Positions 10,372 through 21,695 of a stretch of DNA of 64,000 nucleotides are shown piece after piece (the stretch's first letter is position 1; each line of letters begins with the position of its first letter). Source of the stretch: Magicicada septendecula (Eukaryota; Arthropoda; Insecta; Hemiptera; Cicadidae); contig CM068367.1 of assembly GCA_034769895.1 (NCBI GenBank), positions 84,993,654-85,057,653 of the forward strand, in the 5' to 3' direction. The position numbers and the translations under genes were made by a program. The notes under the pieces were generated by a model that saw only the letters and a list, made by a program, of their open reading frames with translations, had not been told where the DNA came from and made no database searches.

Positions 10372-12300
10372 ATCTGTAACGAATAAACTGGTGTGTCTCT
10401 GAAAAATGTGTACCAGTTTTATATTTGTGTAGTGTTAGTGCGTTCGTCTCGTACTGGGGTCGTTACATCTATTTTGCGCTATCGATGTCCGTAGCGTTGC
10501 GGTAATTACCAGTACAATACAGCAGTGACCTTACCTGTTCTTATATAGGGTGTGTTAATCCCGGGTGGCGCCAAATTGTTTATTAAAACAATTAAACTTA
10601 TTAATTATTATCTTAATATGGTGTTCTCAGCTATGACGGTCAGGGCGTTCAAATAATTCCCGCTCGTTCAGCCTTCTGAATCGTGTAGGCAGTTATACAA
10701 ATTGCAACTTGATCGCTGATCGTCAAATCTGGCTTTCGTAATGAACACAAGTAATATAATGCACTCCCTATGAAATAATAACAATGGTTACTCCCTGTAC
10801 TAGTTATTTTAATGTTTGAGAAATAATATTTTCAATTTTGACAATTAAATTATATTAGTTGATTAACAACTTTGCACCGACTTTTTATATGAAACAATTA
10901 TTCTCAGGATGACGAATCGATTGAGGAACGATATATTCACATCAGTATGGCTGCGGAACATTTCGTTATTATAATTATTTTCATTCCAAAATCGATGGTT
11001 TCTTTTGATTATAAGGAAAAGAATTCCTGTGATTACAATAAACGTACTTTACCTTACTCTAAGTGTACATAAATAATAAGGTGTGTGTTTACAATCTGTT
11101 CTGTAGTGTCGTTAAATGTGTTTCAAAAGTTCATATTTAAACAATAGGTTAGATTTTATGTTAACAAATTTTCGGTGTGTTTATTTTCCTTAATTAATCT
11201 TTGAAAGAGAATATTCGGCTTATAGTGAGATCAAATTACTTTTAGTAAAATTTAGAGTGATTTTATTTTTGGAAATAAGGTAATTCAATGGTACTTAACA
11301 CATCAGCATGACTTGGTGTTTTCATTCATCGGGTCGGAGGAGGATTGGGCTGCAATAGTTTCTATTTTCATGAATCTTTGGACTGGCGTCCTTTTCATAT
11401 AGGATGTGGTCATAATTATCTTTTATTTTTCTGTTTTATGGTCCTTGGTCTTTAGTTGACTGCTCCAATGGTTCGTCTGCTTCTTATTCAGTCATGGTTT
11501 TGAATTTCGTTCACTATTTTACATTATTTAATTAAAATTTGGTCTTCCAAAATTCGGCTTCTGTCCTGGTAGAACGACGCTTTACGAGTAACGATATTCA
11601 ACGGTAATTTTCGCCACCAACGTCCGTTTCTATGGTTACCAATGAATTATGATTGGCTTAGATTGACATAAATCCATTGTTATCAAAATTTGAATTCTTT
11701 TCAAAATCCTAGTATATCTTCTGATTGCTGTTATTCCTCTATTTTCCTTCCTAAGCATTAAATATTGTCACTATATTATGTATTTCCTTTCATAGATTAA
11801 TTTGATGCCCCACAAGTTTGGGTTATTTTAGGTTTTATGTTTTTACAATTATTTTAATACTTGTTAATTACATTTCTTTTTGAATTCAAATGCTTATTAT
11901 AATATTTTGTCTTAAAAATGATTTACAATTTATACTTGGTGAGTCATTCGCCTCGGATTTACTAAGTTCTTTGTTAATTTGTTATAATTTGTAGTTGTTT
12001 GTTTTTGACAGTTAGGCATTTTCATAGGCCTAAGTAGCCATTATGGTATTTGACTTATTTCATTCAAATTACATCTCATTTTAGCCTAATGGGCTTTATT
12101 TTGTTATTATAATTGGTTGTGTTCTTTATTGTTGTGTTTTGGGTCTGTTCATGTGTTATTATTTTGTCACTATTATTTTATACATAATTGTTTACTATCT
12201 GGTTTCCTCGTTTTCTAGTCATACATTTCTTAACTTTTTTACTTATTTAATTTGCCAATAATAACAATGTGGCTATTATTTACTATTTTTTGATCTTATC

Positions 12301-14357
12301 TTACTTACTTCTCACTTCTTTGAGCGGACTTCCAGGGTCAAGTGACCCCGATGGTCCGATGTCCATGGTATACCACAGCAGCGAGTGCCCAAAAGCGCTT
12401 GTTCCCGAGAATCCAGTCCAGGCCACCATTCTCTCCCATCACGGCCCTCAGGGTCTCCCTGGCTGGATTCTGTACTGAGCATCTGAGCAGAATGTGCTCA
12501 AGAGTTTCCTCCTCCATCTGGCATCTCTCACAGGTTGCGGAATCTCTCAAGTTGAATCGGTGCAGGTAATGTCCGGTGACAATGTGGCCAATTCTGGCCC
12601 TTGCTGCAAAAGTAGCCGTGGCTCTTGCCACGTTGTGGTATAAGGAAGGGTCTGCAGGTTCTTTCTGGAGTCGAAATAGTTGTCTCCCTGTCACTCCTTC
12701 GCACCAGCGCTTTGTCCATTCCTTTTTTATCCGAGCAGCCGCAGCTTTCTTGCATCTTGCCAGCGAGTATTGGGGGTGTTTGACTGGTCCCATGTTTGCA
12801 GCTTCTTTTGCTATCTGGTCCGCTTTTTCGTTTCCATCCACCCCGCAATGGGCCAGTGTCCATTGGAATACAATGTGTTTTCCTTTGATCTTTAGAACCG
12901 ATAGAAGCGCCCTCAATTCCTTGATGCAGAAGTAATAGACACTTGGGCCTGTCTGTGTCAGAGCTTCCATGGCTGATTTTGAGTCTGTGAGAATACATAT
13001 TTCTCTGTCTTCAATCTGTAGACAGCTCACCAAAGCTGCATCCAACGCCAATAGCTCGGCATCCATACTTGATGCTGCATTTGCTGGGACATAGAAGCAT
13101 TCGCCGGTCTTTTGGTTAAAGTATCCTGCTCCTGATTTACTATTGCCACTGTCCACGGATCCATCAGTGTATATTTCCACAAAGTTGTGATACTGGGTAT
13201 TTAGCATTTCCAGTGTTTCCCTTCGAAGAGCTTCTGGGTGGTCAGCTTTGGTCATTTTAATTGGTAAGTCAAGTTTACCTTCCGCTTCTATCATCCCCCA
13301 AGGTGGTTTGTTGAAGTATGCAGCAATGGTCTCTGGGGTCTCGTTGGGCATGTCTTGTGAGAGAAGATCCATTCTTTTACTGAATGCTTGCATAATGGTC
13401 GTGGCTGCCAACGAGTGGATTGGATGAGTTGGTGGAAGGGTTTGGTTTTTGAGATGTTTGTTCCATATTTGCTTTTTAATATACAAGTCTATTGGTTCAA
13501 TGCCGAGCTCTATTTCCATAGCTGTAATGGGAGTAGACTTGGGGCAGCCAAGGCAAATTCTTAAAGCTGCTGATTGGATGAGCTGTAGCTTGTTAATGTG
13601 TGTAGCTGCGGCAGAGCCCCATATCTCACAGCAGTAGGTCATCTTGGATCTGACAAAGGACAAATAAAATGTTCTCAAGGATACAGTGTCCGCCCCCCAC
13701 TCTTGACTGGCTACAGTTTTTATAGCATTTAATCGTTTGCTGCATTGTTCCATGACATGTTCTATGTGATCTATCCAGCGAAGTTTTTTATCCAAGTGGA
13801 CTCCAAGTAATTTGGGGCATTTGTTCAGTCGCAGAGCCCTGTTGTCAATTGTAAGGTGCGGGATGAAGCTTGCATTGATGTTGCGTCTTGAGAAAAATGC
13901 GCATTCTGTTTTTGTTGATGATATCTTTAAGGACCATTTTGCACACCACTTGGCAACTTGATTTAAAGCTAGTTGCATCCGTTCATTTGCTCTTTCTGGA
14001 TCTTTGTCTGTAGTAAAGAGCGTTACATTGTCCGCGAAAATTACACAAAGTACTTCACGTGGTAGCACTTTGTTTATATCATAAAGTGCGATGTTCAAAA
14101 GAGTAGGGTTAATTACAGCACCCTGAACTATGCCGTTTTCGACTTTAGTGCAGCTCGACTCCAGCCCATTCACTGAGGTCTTGATCAGACGGTTTTTCAA
14201 AAAGTTTGCCAGATACTTCAACATTTTGCTCTTATTCCCAGCCTCATGCACTGCAGTAGGATGGTGGAATGAGGAGTTTTGTCAAAAGCAGACTCGAAAT
14301 CTAGTAGGACTGTTATTGTTGATTTCTGCCTTTGAAAGGCCTCATAATTTTTTTTTT
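12301..14357 (-). mobile_element. 5'-truncated non-LTR retrotransposon (RT plus RNase H)
   Basis: Inserted in D's LTR: the 8-bp target duplication atcttatc flanks it (12293-12300 and 14358-14365), and the uninterrupted site exists at about 2475-2490. On the minus strand the element begins inside reverse transcriptase motif A and ends with a short 3' UTR and an AAGTAAGTAA-like tail at 12301-12320. The endonuclease, ORF1 and the N-terminal part of RT are missing, typical of aborted target-primed reverse transcription. Confidence 0.85.
12338..14346 (-). pseudogene. Reverse transcriptase-RNase H of a Jockey/I-type LINE
   Basis: The residual polymerase frame. Motif A (LLDFESAFDKTPH) is in the frame entering from 14340. 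The frame then shifts near 14225-14250, after which the main 637-residue frame continues with LANFLKNR, the QGAVINPTLLN segment and the catalytic box. That box reads FADN instead of the usual FADD, losing one catalytic aspartate. RNase H starts near residue 360 (YTDGS), with the remaining acidic residues visible in AELLAL, LTDSKSA and GNEKAD. A CX2CX7HX4C knuckle (CERCQMEEETLEHILLRC) closes the protein. The main frame opens with GTG, which is only the point where the frame becomes free of stops. Frameshift plus catalytic substitution make it inactive. Confidence 0.85.
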
Positions 14358-15790
14358 ATCTTATCAAACACAATATCTAGGTCTATGGTCTGTATAATTC
14401 TTTCAGCCATATCCTATTCATAAACTTGCTTAAATAATTATTTAAATATTATTTGCTAATCTTTGTTTACAATTCATCTTATTTTATCATTTTTTGTGTG
14501 ATAAACAACATCACTTTTTATGAACTTATTTTAATAACGATCCCTTATAACATGGGTGTTCATTGATTGGTTTTTAACTCCTTCATTTTTAAAACAATCT
14601 TTACTTTCCCTCCATGTTAACACTATCTGATTTTCCTTTCAGGGTATTCTCCCTTTTAATTATAATTGCATTCATTTCAATTTAACAATAACATTCTTTC
14701 TTAACTAAATACTGTCTTCATCACTTTTCAGCATTCATTATACCTTAATTAACTGTTTATACTTACTACTATTCTTAAGTACTAATATTCTCCACTTTTA
14801 ATCATTTAGTGTTTCATTTGGATTTATTAAGTGTTTATGCTTTCATCATTCACTATTTTTCCCTATGTTAACATTCTTTATTTTACCTTATTCTCATTTA
14901 ATCATCACCTTCACTTTTAAATTATTTATAGTTTATTATAATTTAATTAGTGTACTTTCTTTACCACTACACTTTGGGGTATTTACACTTTTATTTTGCA
15001 CTTCACAAATGTTTTTGTTGTTAAGTGTTTCTAAATGGGTAATCCCTCTAATTACTATCTCACTACCGTACTATCTCTTTCATTATAAAATATCATTAAT
15101 AATATTAACATATGTCTTTATATTTCTATCATTACATCTAACTCTAATTTGTGGGTTAGTTTGCTTTTTTTATATTTAACATTGTTTAATTGGGTTTCTT
15201 TCAATTGTCATTTACTTTTTTGTCCATTAATGGATAATAACATTTACTTTTTTTCTCATAGGTTAATTATTGGTCTTTTTTCCAATATTACATTTGAGTG
15301 TATTATTTTTCCTGCTCATATTCTTTATTACTTGTTTGTGTATTATCATTGGTTTTCATCTTTATTTATTTCCCTTCATCTTGGGTTTGTTTCTTCTTCA
15401 TTTCCTTCCTTCTTCATTTTCATTGTATTTGGTCAATACCTTGGTTTTCCACCTTCTCCTTTGGGTTCATTTTAACATGTTACATTGAGTCATTCAATTT
15501 CATTAATTTGTTTCATTTTTGTTTGGTTTCGGTTTTTTCCCTTCTTCATTTTGTTTGGGTCATTCACTTTCTTCTTTGGTTTTATTCTTGTTTGTTTTTT
15601 GTGGTTCCCTTCTTCTTTTGTTTCCTTTTGTTGGGTCAATCACTTGGGTTAGGTCATGTCGTCGTTTGTCGTGTCATTGTCTTTATATTTTATTTATATT
15701 AAAACATTTTATTTTATATGAAGTATTATTTTATATTCAGAATCATCTTTTTCATCCCTGGTATTGGGGTGGCTTATTTGTGTCATAACA

Positions 15791-16504
15791 ATATTTATAA
15801 TTATCCCACCTTTCATCCCCGCAATAATCTCACTCCGTTTTTCTAGTTTCTTATTTATTTCTCTTACTTTTTCGTCTTGCTTGTTTATTCCAGTTTTTAA
15901 CTCTATGTTACGTGCCCTTATCGCTGACTTGATTTCATTTCTAAATTCATTCAAACTTGTTCTCAAATTATCTGACTTTAACTCTACGCTACTTGTATTT
16001 ATCGCTGACTTGATTTCGGATTTCATTTCATTTAAGCTTGTGTTCAAGTTATTATATCCTTACTTTAACTCATCTAAACTCGTGTTAAACTTCTCATTAT
16101 TTTTATCATTGTTCTTATTTTGTTGTTCAAACTTATTATCTAACCTCGTGTTTTGTTGTTCAAACTTACTATTTATCATTTCCATCATCAACGCTAATTG
16201 ACTAAGTACTTCTACATTGTCGATTTTACTACCCTTAGCGTCTACCGTTTCAATCGTTATTTCGTCTGTTGTATCGTCTACGCTCTCGTTAATATTGTCG
16301 ATATTAAATCATCTTGCGTAATGTTTAAAATTGATCCCTCCTCCACACTTTCACATAAATTTGCACTCTTGTTTTTCTCTGCCATTTCGACTAGGTTGTA
16401 AATTATTAAATTTAATTTACGTCGCTGTTACGGGCGCCATTTAAGTGTTTCTAATTAATTAGTAATTAAAATATTTAAATTCTGTCCCTGTTTCGGGCGT
16501 CGTT
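15791..16504 (-). pseudogene. Fragment G: broken gag and leader of an A/B-related LTR element
   Basis: On the minus strand an ATG at 16385 opens a MAEKNKSAN-like start resembling the first residues of the gag-like proteins of elements A (MAANND) and B (MAENNN). The downstream coiled-coil text repeats NTSLNE and KFEQQN motifs but is broken by at least one frameshift (about 16280-16300) and a stop (about 16065). The leader carries two primer-binding-site-like sequences. The gag text stops abruptly at 15790, exactly where D's LTR begins, so D appears to have inserted into this older copy. An LTR would be expected to the right; 16505-16934 may be part of it. Confidence 0.6.
16421..16502 (-). repeat. 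Duplicated primer-binding sites of fragment G
   Basis: Two degenerate matches to the tRNA-Lys3-type site lie 63 bp apart: 16421-16439 and 16484-16502 (plus strand gtccctgtttcgggcgtcg at the second). The sequence following each is also similar (aagt...aattaa...actaaaatatttaaatt), indicating a tandem duplication of the LTR-leader junction. Confidence 0.55.
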
Positions 16505-16934
16505 TGAAGTATTACTCGTGAATTAAATGACTAAAATATTTAAATTGTGTCACCTACCTTTATTTGGACGTCAATTGAAACAAACTTACATCTTGACGTT
16601 CTTGTGCAAATTAACCAAAGTGTCGTCTAGTGTACTCGGCAGAGAAAAACAGGTCAATGCAAATAACAAATACCTATTTATAATTTCATATAAAACATTA
16701 TTTTATTTCGTTTTACTCTGTCGTTCTTGCTAAAATACCACATCAACAATTTCGTCTTTCTCTACACTCTGTATTATAAAAACATACTCTGAGACATAGA
16801 TGAGATATAAATGATTCCTATAACCTTATATTTAATTATATAGATTATATATAACCTTATTTACTTAACTAGATTATATCTATTTTGGAAGGCGACCCAG
16901 TTTTGCTCACGCTCTCAGTCATTCATCATACATT
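16505..16934. other. Non-coding, possible remnant of fragment G's LTR
   Basis: AT-rich, no gene. By position it should be LTR of the minus-strand fragment G, interrupted at 16934 by element A (target duplication catt at 16931-16934 and 22751-22754). Confidence 0.35.
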
Positions 16935-17989
16935 TGTAACGGTACGGAATTGTGAGCCACCCCAGTTTAATTTCATATTAATTCAAATCATCATTTTAAG
17001 CACTTTCCAAATTGCCAGACTTTCACCTGTAAGGAGCCTCCAGTACAGCAATGCAACACACATACAGTCAGCCAAAACAACTGCCAGACGCATTGCGTAA
17101 TCACATAGCAGCAGCTTTGTGACACAGTCTACAGTCTGCTGTGTGTCATCAGAGAGAGTGGTAATAAGCAGCATACAGTGCAGATAAAAACTACATAGTG
17201 GCCTCGGGTGTAAGATAGGCCGCAGTTAAGAGTAGGCCTATCTTTGAAAATACTAAAACTAATATAAAAAACTGTATAACGCGCGGCCAACCTAAGCGAG
17301 CTAAGTGTTCGAAAATATATGTCGGCCGACAAAACAAAACTAAATGCTATTTTAAAGTGAACTAAAGTAATAGTGGCGCATCAACTTAATTTGAAATAAG
17401 CAATAACAGTACCGCGGTTAAACAGTGAAAAACTAAATCATGGTGTGTTAAACAGTGCATTCACAGCAGAGGTGCAAAACAGCGGAGTTCTTCAGACGTT
17501 AAGTATTAACTGAGTTTTAACCAAGATTATTTTACCTTTTTCCCCAGAGTATAATTCAACATAAATAAATTATAAATCTAAAATGTAAATCAGAGATCTC
17601 GAAGTGGGGTTTAAATAGAACGACAAAATCAAAGAACGAATGTGTGTGAGTGTGTAGCTAAATCACGTATTGGTTCATTACAAATAATAAATAGTTGTGG
17701 TATACCATAGTTGTCATAAGCTAGCTAATTAGGAAATATTTTGTTACTATGTTTGATTTCACAAATTGTTGCTCATTCTACAAGTACTTAATCTAAATGT
17801 CATGAAAGAGAGACGAAGTAGTTATTTTGAATAATAAATCAGAGGCAATTTGTTTTAGCACAAACGGTGTATTTGATCTTTGCCCATATCAAATCCAAAT
17901 AATCCTTTTTGCAGCTGTTTTCGTCTGAAAGACTTTGGAATAAAACCCTAAGGTAAGAGAATTATAATTTAATTAATTGAGTAGTTTCA
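16935..17989 (+). repeat. 5' LTR of element A
   Basis: 1055 bp, matching 21696-22750 throughout. An AATAAA lies about 50 bp before the 3' end (17939). The small open frames read on the minus strand are repeated in both LTRs and have no gene character. Confidence 0.92.
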
Positions 17990-17990
17990 T

Positions 17991-18008
17991 TGGCGCCCGA
18001 ACAGGGAC
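17991..18008 (+). other. tRNA-Lys3-type primer-binding site of element A
   Basis: TGGCGCCCGAACAGGGAC, one base after the LTR. It is the exact 18-nt site known from lentiviruses primed by tRNA-Lys3. Confidence 0.9.
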
Positions 18009-18157
18009 GCGAGTATAGGTTACAACCTATATTCGCCAGACCTAATTAAGCTGCAGAAAGGGTTATTTGAGAGGGAGGACGCTTTGGTAAATTAAATATA
18101 AAAAGGGTTAAGTCAATAGTGGATAAGATTAATATTCTTGTGTAACATTATATAAAC

Positions 18158-19288
18158 TTGTATAAAATGGCAGCGAATAATGACGATGTCAATGAAGTAA
18201 CTAATGTTGACAATTTTGATGAATCGGCTATTATGCATAATATTGAGGTCCACTCGACTCCAGATGGGAGTCAGGACAATAAAATAAAACCAGATATTAC
18301 AAATGAAATAAATAATACAGATGATTCGGGGATCCAAATAACCCCAAAATTGAATAGGGAAAATAAAATTAATAATGAAGTCGGCTTCATTGACAAAAAT
18401 GTAGCAGTACAATCTACTCCAATGACGACACGAATTAAACAGTTGTCAATGGAAGATATGTGTAATTTCATGAAAACAATATCTGATAACTTGAGTAGTT
18501 TTAATGCGAAATTTGATGAACAGAAGAGTGACTCGGACGCTAAATTCAATGTATTCAAAAATCAGAATAATGAATTAGATATGAAAGTCAATGTACAGAA
18601 TAGTAAATTTGATATTATAAACAGTCGTTTTGATGTAAGTGATGTTAAGTTCCATGAGTTAATAAATAATATTGACCAAAAATTTGATAAGCGTTTATAT
18701 GATATGAAACAACAGAGTGCCAAGTTAGAAGACAATATTAATAAACGTTTAAATGAGACGAATGAATGTTTCAATACATTGAAAGAACAAATAGTAGAGT
18801 CAGTAGCAGAACAGATTAAAAGTAAGAAATTAACAAATGTTAACAATGATATTGAAAATGGTAATGTGATTGAAAGGGCGGTATCAGAAAGTGATACGTT
18901 GAAAATAGATAGTGAAACAGTAAGTGAGAGTGAGAAAATGATAAGTTGTAATGGAGTAATAATTAGTGTTGTTGAATTAGAAAAAGAATGGAAAGAAAGA
19001 GTAGATGAATGTGTAGAGCAGAGGGTAAATTTTCCCCTTATTTGTGATGAACCAGAGTGTTCAAAAGTGTTATTTTTGGGCAAGAGACCCTTATTAGTTA
19101 AAGATTTGAGTTGTTTATTTTTGTTGAATAATTTTGTACCCTCTGCATGGAATGAGAGAGAAAGTGTGATATGGCATTATGATGAGAGAGATTTAAATGG
19201 AGAGTTGTGTGTTGACAAAGAGATAGAATTATATAAACTAATGAGAGATTATAATCGAGTTGAAAGAGATGTTAAACTTACCTGTTAA
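18158..19288 (+). CDS. Gag-like coiled-coil protein of element A (main frame)
   Basis: 376 residues, first ATG after the primer-binding site (MAANNDDVNE). Residues 1-85 are acidic and low-complexity. Residues about 95-215 form a long predicted coiled coil with repeating KFD/KFN heptads (FNAKFDEQKSD). From about residue 265 a more globular, tryptophan- and cysteine-containing domain begins (VVELEKEWKERVDE), which has a counterpart in element B. The frame ends at TAA in the middle of that domain, and the remaining part continues in the +1 frame (next entry). Function is inferred from position: a structural Gag-type protein without zinc knuckle. I do not recognise a named family. Confidence 0.65.
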   Translation: MYKMAANNDDVNEVTNVDNFDESAIMHNIEVHSTPDGSQDNKIKPDITNEINNTDDSGIQITPKLNRENKINNEVGFIDKNVAVQSTPMTTRIKQLSMEDMCNFMKTISDNLSSFNAKFDEQKSDSDAKFNVFKNQNNELDMKVNVQNSKFDIINSRFDVSDVKFHELINNIDQKFDKRLYDMKQQSAKLEDNINKRLNETNECFNTLKEQIVESVAEQIKSKKLTNVNNDIENGNVIERAVSESDTLKIDSETVSESEKMISCNGVIISVVELEKEWKERVDECVEQRVNFPLICDEPECSKVLFLGKRPLLVKDLSCLFLLNNFVPSAWNERESVIWHYDERDLNGELCVDKEIELYKLMRDYNRVERDVKLTC

Positions 19289-19556
19289 AATAGAGAGTGA
19301 AGATTATTTTGTTGATACAGTTTTAAATAAGAATAATTTACCTTATGATGAAAAAGTAACTGACTTGATAATGAATGTAATTACTGATGGAGACTTAACC
19401 GATGTACTTAATGTTGACCTGGTATATGATTATTATGGCAAAATGAATAAACAGAAATTGTATGGTTACAAAACACAAGATAACCGTATACGGAATGTAA
19501 ATAAAATTCAAAATTGTTATTTGAAACCCCGATTAATTTTTGACGATGGAGGTTGA
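19260..19556 (+). pseudogene. Shifted C-terminal part of element A gag-like protein
   Basis: 98 residues overlapping the end of the main frame by 29 bases in the +1 phase. Its NNLPYDEKV and terminal LIFDDGG segments align with NEYLPYNDI and LLFDDMG at the end of element B's second frame. The ancestral protein therefore ended here and the break in A is a frameshift. In B the break lies at a different place, so this is mutation rather than a shared programmed shift. Confidence 0.6.
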
Positions 19557-21695
19557 AATGCATAAACGAACAATATAAATATGTCAATATATGGTAATGA
19601 CCTAGCTGAATTTTGATATTGAAGTGTGATACAACTGAATAATTATTGTTGAAGAGTTGTAAATACATATGTAGTGAAATTAATTGTATGTATTATAAAA
19701 TGTTGAATTGTTTGTATGAAATAACATTGTTGTTAAGTGTTTCAGAGGCCACGAGGGAAATATTGGTGTGTGTGTGTGTGGTGTGTATTTTGTATTCATG
19801 TCAATAAGTGGATTGTAAGTATAAAGTCCAGAATACTAATCAGATAGAATAAAATGCTTACAGGTGTGAAAAGAGTGTAATAATAATAATAATGGTATGG
19901 AGATAATAGTATTAAATAGAAAATGTTATTAAAGTAATTGAAAGGTGAATTAAAATTATATTTGGTTCGAATTGCAAGAAAGAGATTTTGACAAATATGT
20001 TAACAAGAAGAATTATAGAAATGAAAATTTTGTAGGATGTATATATGCCAGTGTATGATGTAACCATGAATGCTGAAACTGAGAATGTTTATAACTGTGG
20101 TTACTAAACAAGTCTTGCAGACTAGTGTTTATATAAACAGGTGTGGTATGTTGAGACTAATGTCTGTAGTCATGCTTGGTGACAATAACAAAAAATGTTG
20201 TAGGTTGCTGAATCAGTATCTTATTGTGATAGAAAGGAATTGAAGTTAAATTTTTTACAGACCAAATAATAATGAGACAATTACTGTAACTTTTGAGATT
20301 AATTGAATTAATTAAAGTAAATTAAATACAATTAAACTAATTTAGTAATAAAATTAATAGAAACGATGATTTTAACAATGAACTTAACTTTATTTTCATT
20401 TAAATTCAAATTGGAATTATAAAGTAAATACTAATTGATGTAATAAGGATTTAACTTATTAAAACATTCATTTAAAATTGAAAACTGAAGGAAATGTTTG
20501 AGCTGAAGCGGTGTCTGGAAAATAAGATGTGTATATTACTGCCCAAGTAACTTGTATCAATGCTAATCTAGATTTTATATTTTAACTGTAGATTCCCCAC
20601 CTAAGTGCGGTCATGACCTCACCGGACCATGACCGTGAAAGTAGTTAATTGTGACAAATCATAAATTTTACTTGATATAACCGGCTTGTGGTTTGTTTTA
20701 TTTTGTCAACCCGGTGGTTTGTTAGACTTAGTAGGGGGGTTATTTTTTGGGGAATCTACCTAATTTTGGAACAGGTCTATTTTCACCCAGATAGGGGTGG
20801 TAGTCCATTAGGGGCGTATAAATAAATAAAAAATAGTAGGTTATATGTATACCGAATTTTATTGTAACGCCGAAGCAAGGATGGGGGTGGAATAAAAGAA
20901 AAAAATGTCCACCCCTTCCGCATCAGTCCTTGTGAAAGCAACTAGACGCCACAGTCTAGGGGGGGTAATAGTGAGGGTGGATGGGCGGTGACCCAGTTAC
21001 AGGTCACGAGGGAGATGTGGGGTACGGCGAGGATGAGGCTGAAAAAGGCCAAGAAGCCTCGCGCAGACCACATTAAAATGTAACGGGTATCAGGGGTTAA
21101 GGGATGAAAGGGGGGGCAGTAAAAGAAAAAAAAAAAATGTTTTGTTTATTCTATATAAATATGAGTAGGCAAGTAAGGATATAATTTGTATTTACGGTGA
21201 GTTAATGTTATTTTGTATAATTAATGTGTCATTTTGGCTGGGCAATATTGTACGGGGAATATTATTCAATTTAACTGGAATTTATGTGTATCATTGTAAA
21301 CCAATATTGTTTTATTAATACTATTGTTTAGGGTCTATAATATAAAATGAGCCAGTACGTTGTCAATGAACCAGTACGGCTAAGAGAAAACAAATCAGTT
21401 GTAGGATATGGAGTGATGGGTGATGGAAGGCCGCTTGTCAATCTTTAATTACATGTTTTAAAATCAGGCGATACTGGGACGGGTATCTGTTCGATTTTTC
21501 GGTGTTGGGATCTCGAACAGAGAAGTCCAGTAAGATCGGATGGGTGCTGTCACAGTCGCCAGACTAGGGGGGTAAGAACCCATGATGTAGTAGAGTGTTC
21601 AGGGGGGTTGCGGCGCCATATCCTCACTGATCCTCTTAGGTTTAGGCAATAAGAGTTTGAACGCTTCGGCCTTCAACCTCTTATTGGGGGGGTAT
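19557..21695 (+). other. Non-coding 3' interior of element A
   Basis: No gene. Structural signals include an 11-bp inverted repeat (tagattcccca about 20589, its complement about 20746). Inside it is a perfect 8-bp stem (20608-20615 with 20628-20635). Several runs of six to eight G lie between 20730 and 21130. The stretch ends in a G-rich tract (21684-21693) directly before the 3' LTR, the probable polypurine tract. Confidence 0.6.

Larger units (their letters stand above)
1883..15790 (-). mobile_element. Element D: long-LTR, gag-only retrotransposon
   Basis: Inferred composite element on the minus strand. It comprises a 3' LTR copy (right end 3549), a pyrimidine-rich non-coding tail, two overlapping gag-like frames (8692-10289), a primer-binding site (10354-10371) and a 5' LTR (10375-15790). 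Both LTR copies start, read on the minus strand, with nearly the same sequence (ACACAAATAAGCCACCCCAA near the tip). A purine-rich tract precedes the 3' copy (minus strand GAAGAAGAGG, about 3552-3562). Two later insertions, F and a LINE, interrupt it. No protease, reverse transcriptase or integrase is present. The left limit is uncertain because similarity between the LTR copies stops near 1883. An alternative is that the two LTR copies belong to different insertions of one family. Confidence 0.6.
10375..15790 (-). repeat. 5' LTR of element D, split by a LINE
   Basis: Runs from the primer-binding site to the minus-strand start TGTTATGACAC at 15790. Excluding the LINE (12301-14357 plus one target copy) it is about 3.35 kb, similar to the 3.1-kb LTR of element C. 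The part 11715-15790 matches the 3' LTR copy; 10375-11715 has no visible counterpart at 1-1882. The F/L-rich open frames at 14865-15788 are compositional artefacts. Confidence 0.6.

Noticed and set aside
16983..17332. Minus-strand frames repeated at 21744-22093
   Set aside because: They are the two LTRs of element A; repetition is due to the LTR pair, not to duplicated genes.
18271..19083. Minus-strand serine/leucine-rich frames opposite element A gag
   Set aside because: Shadows of the AT-rich coiled-coil gene on the opposite strand.
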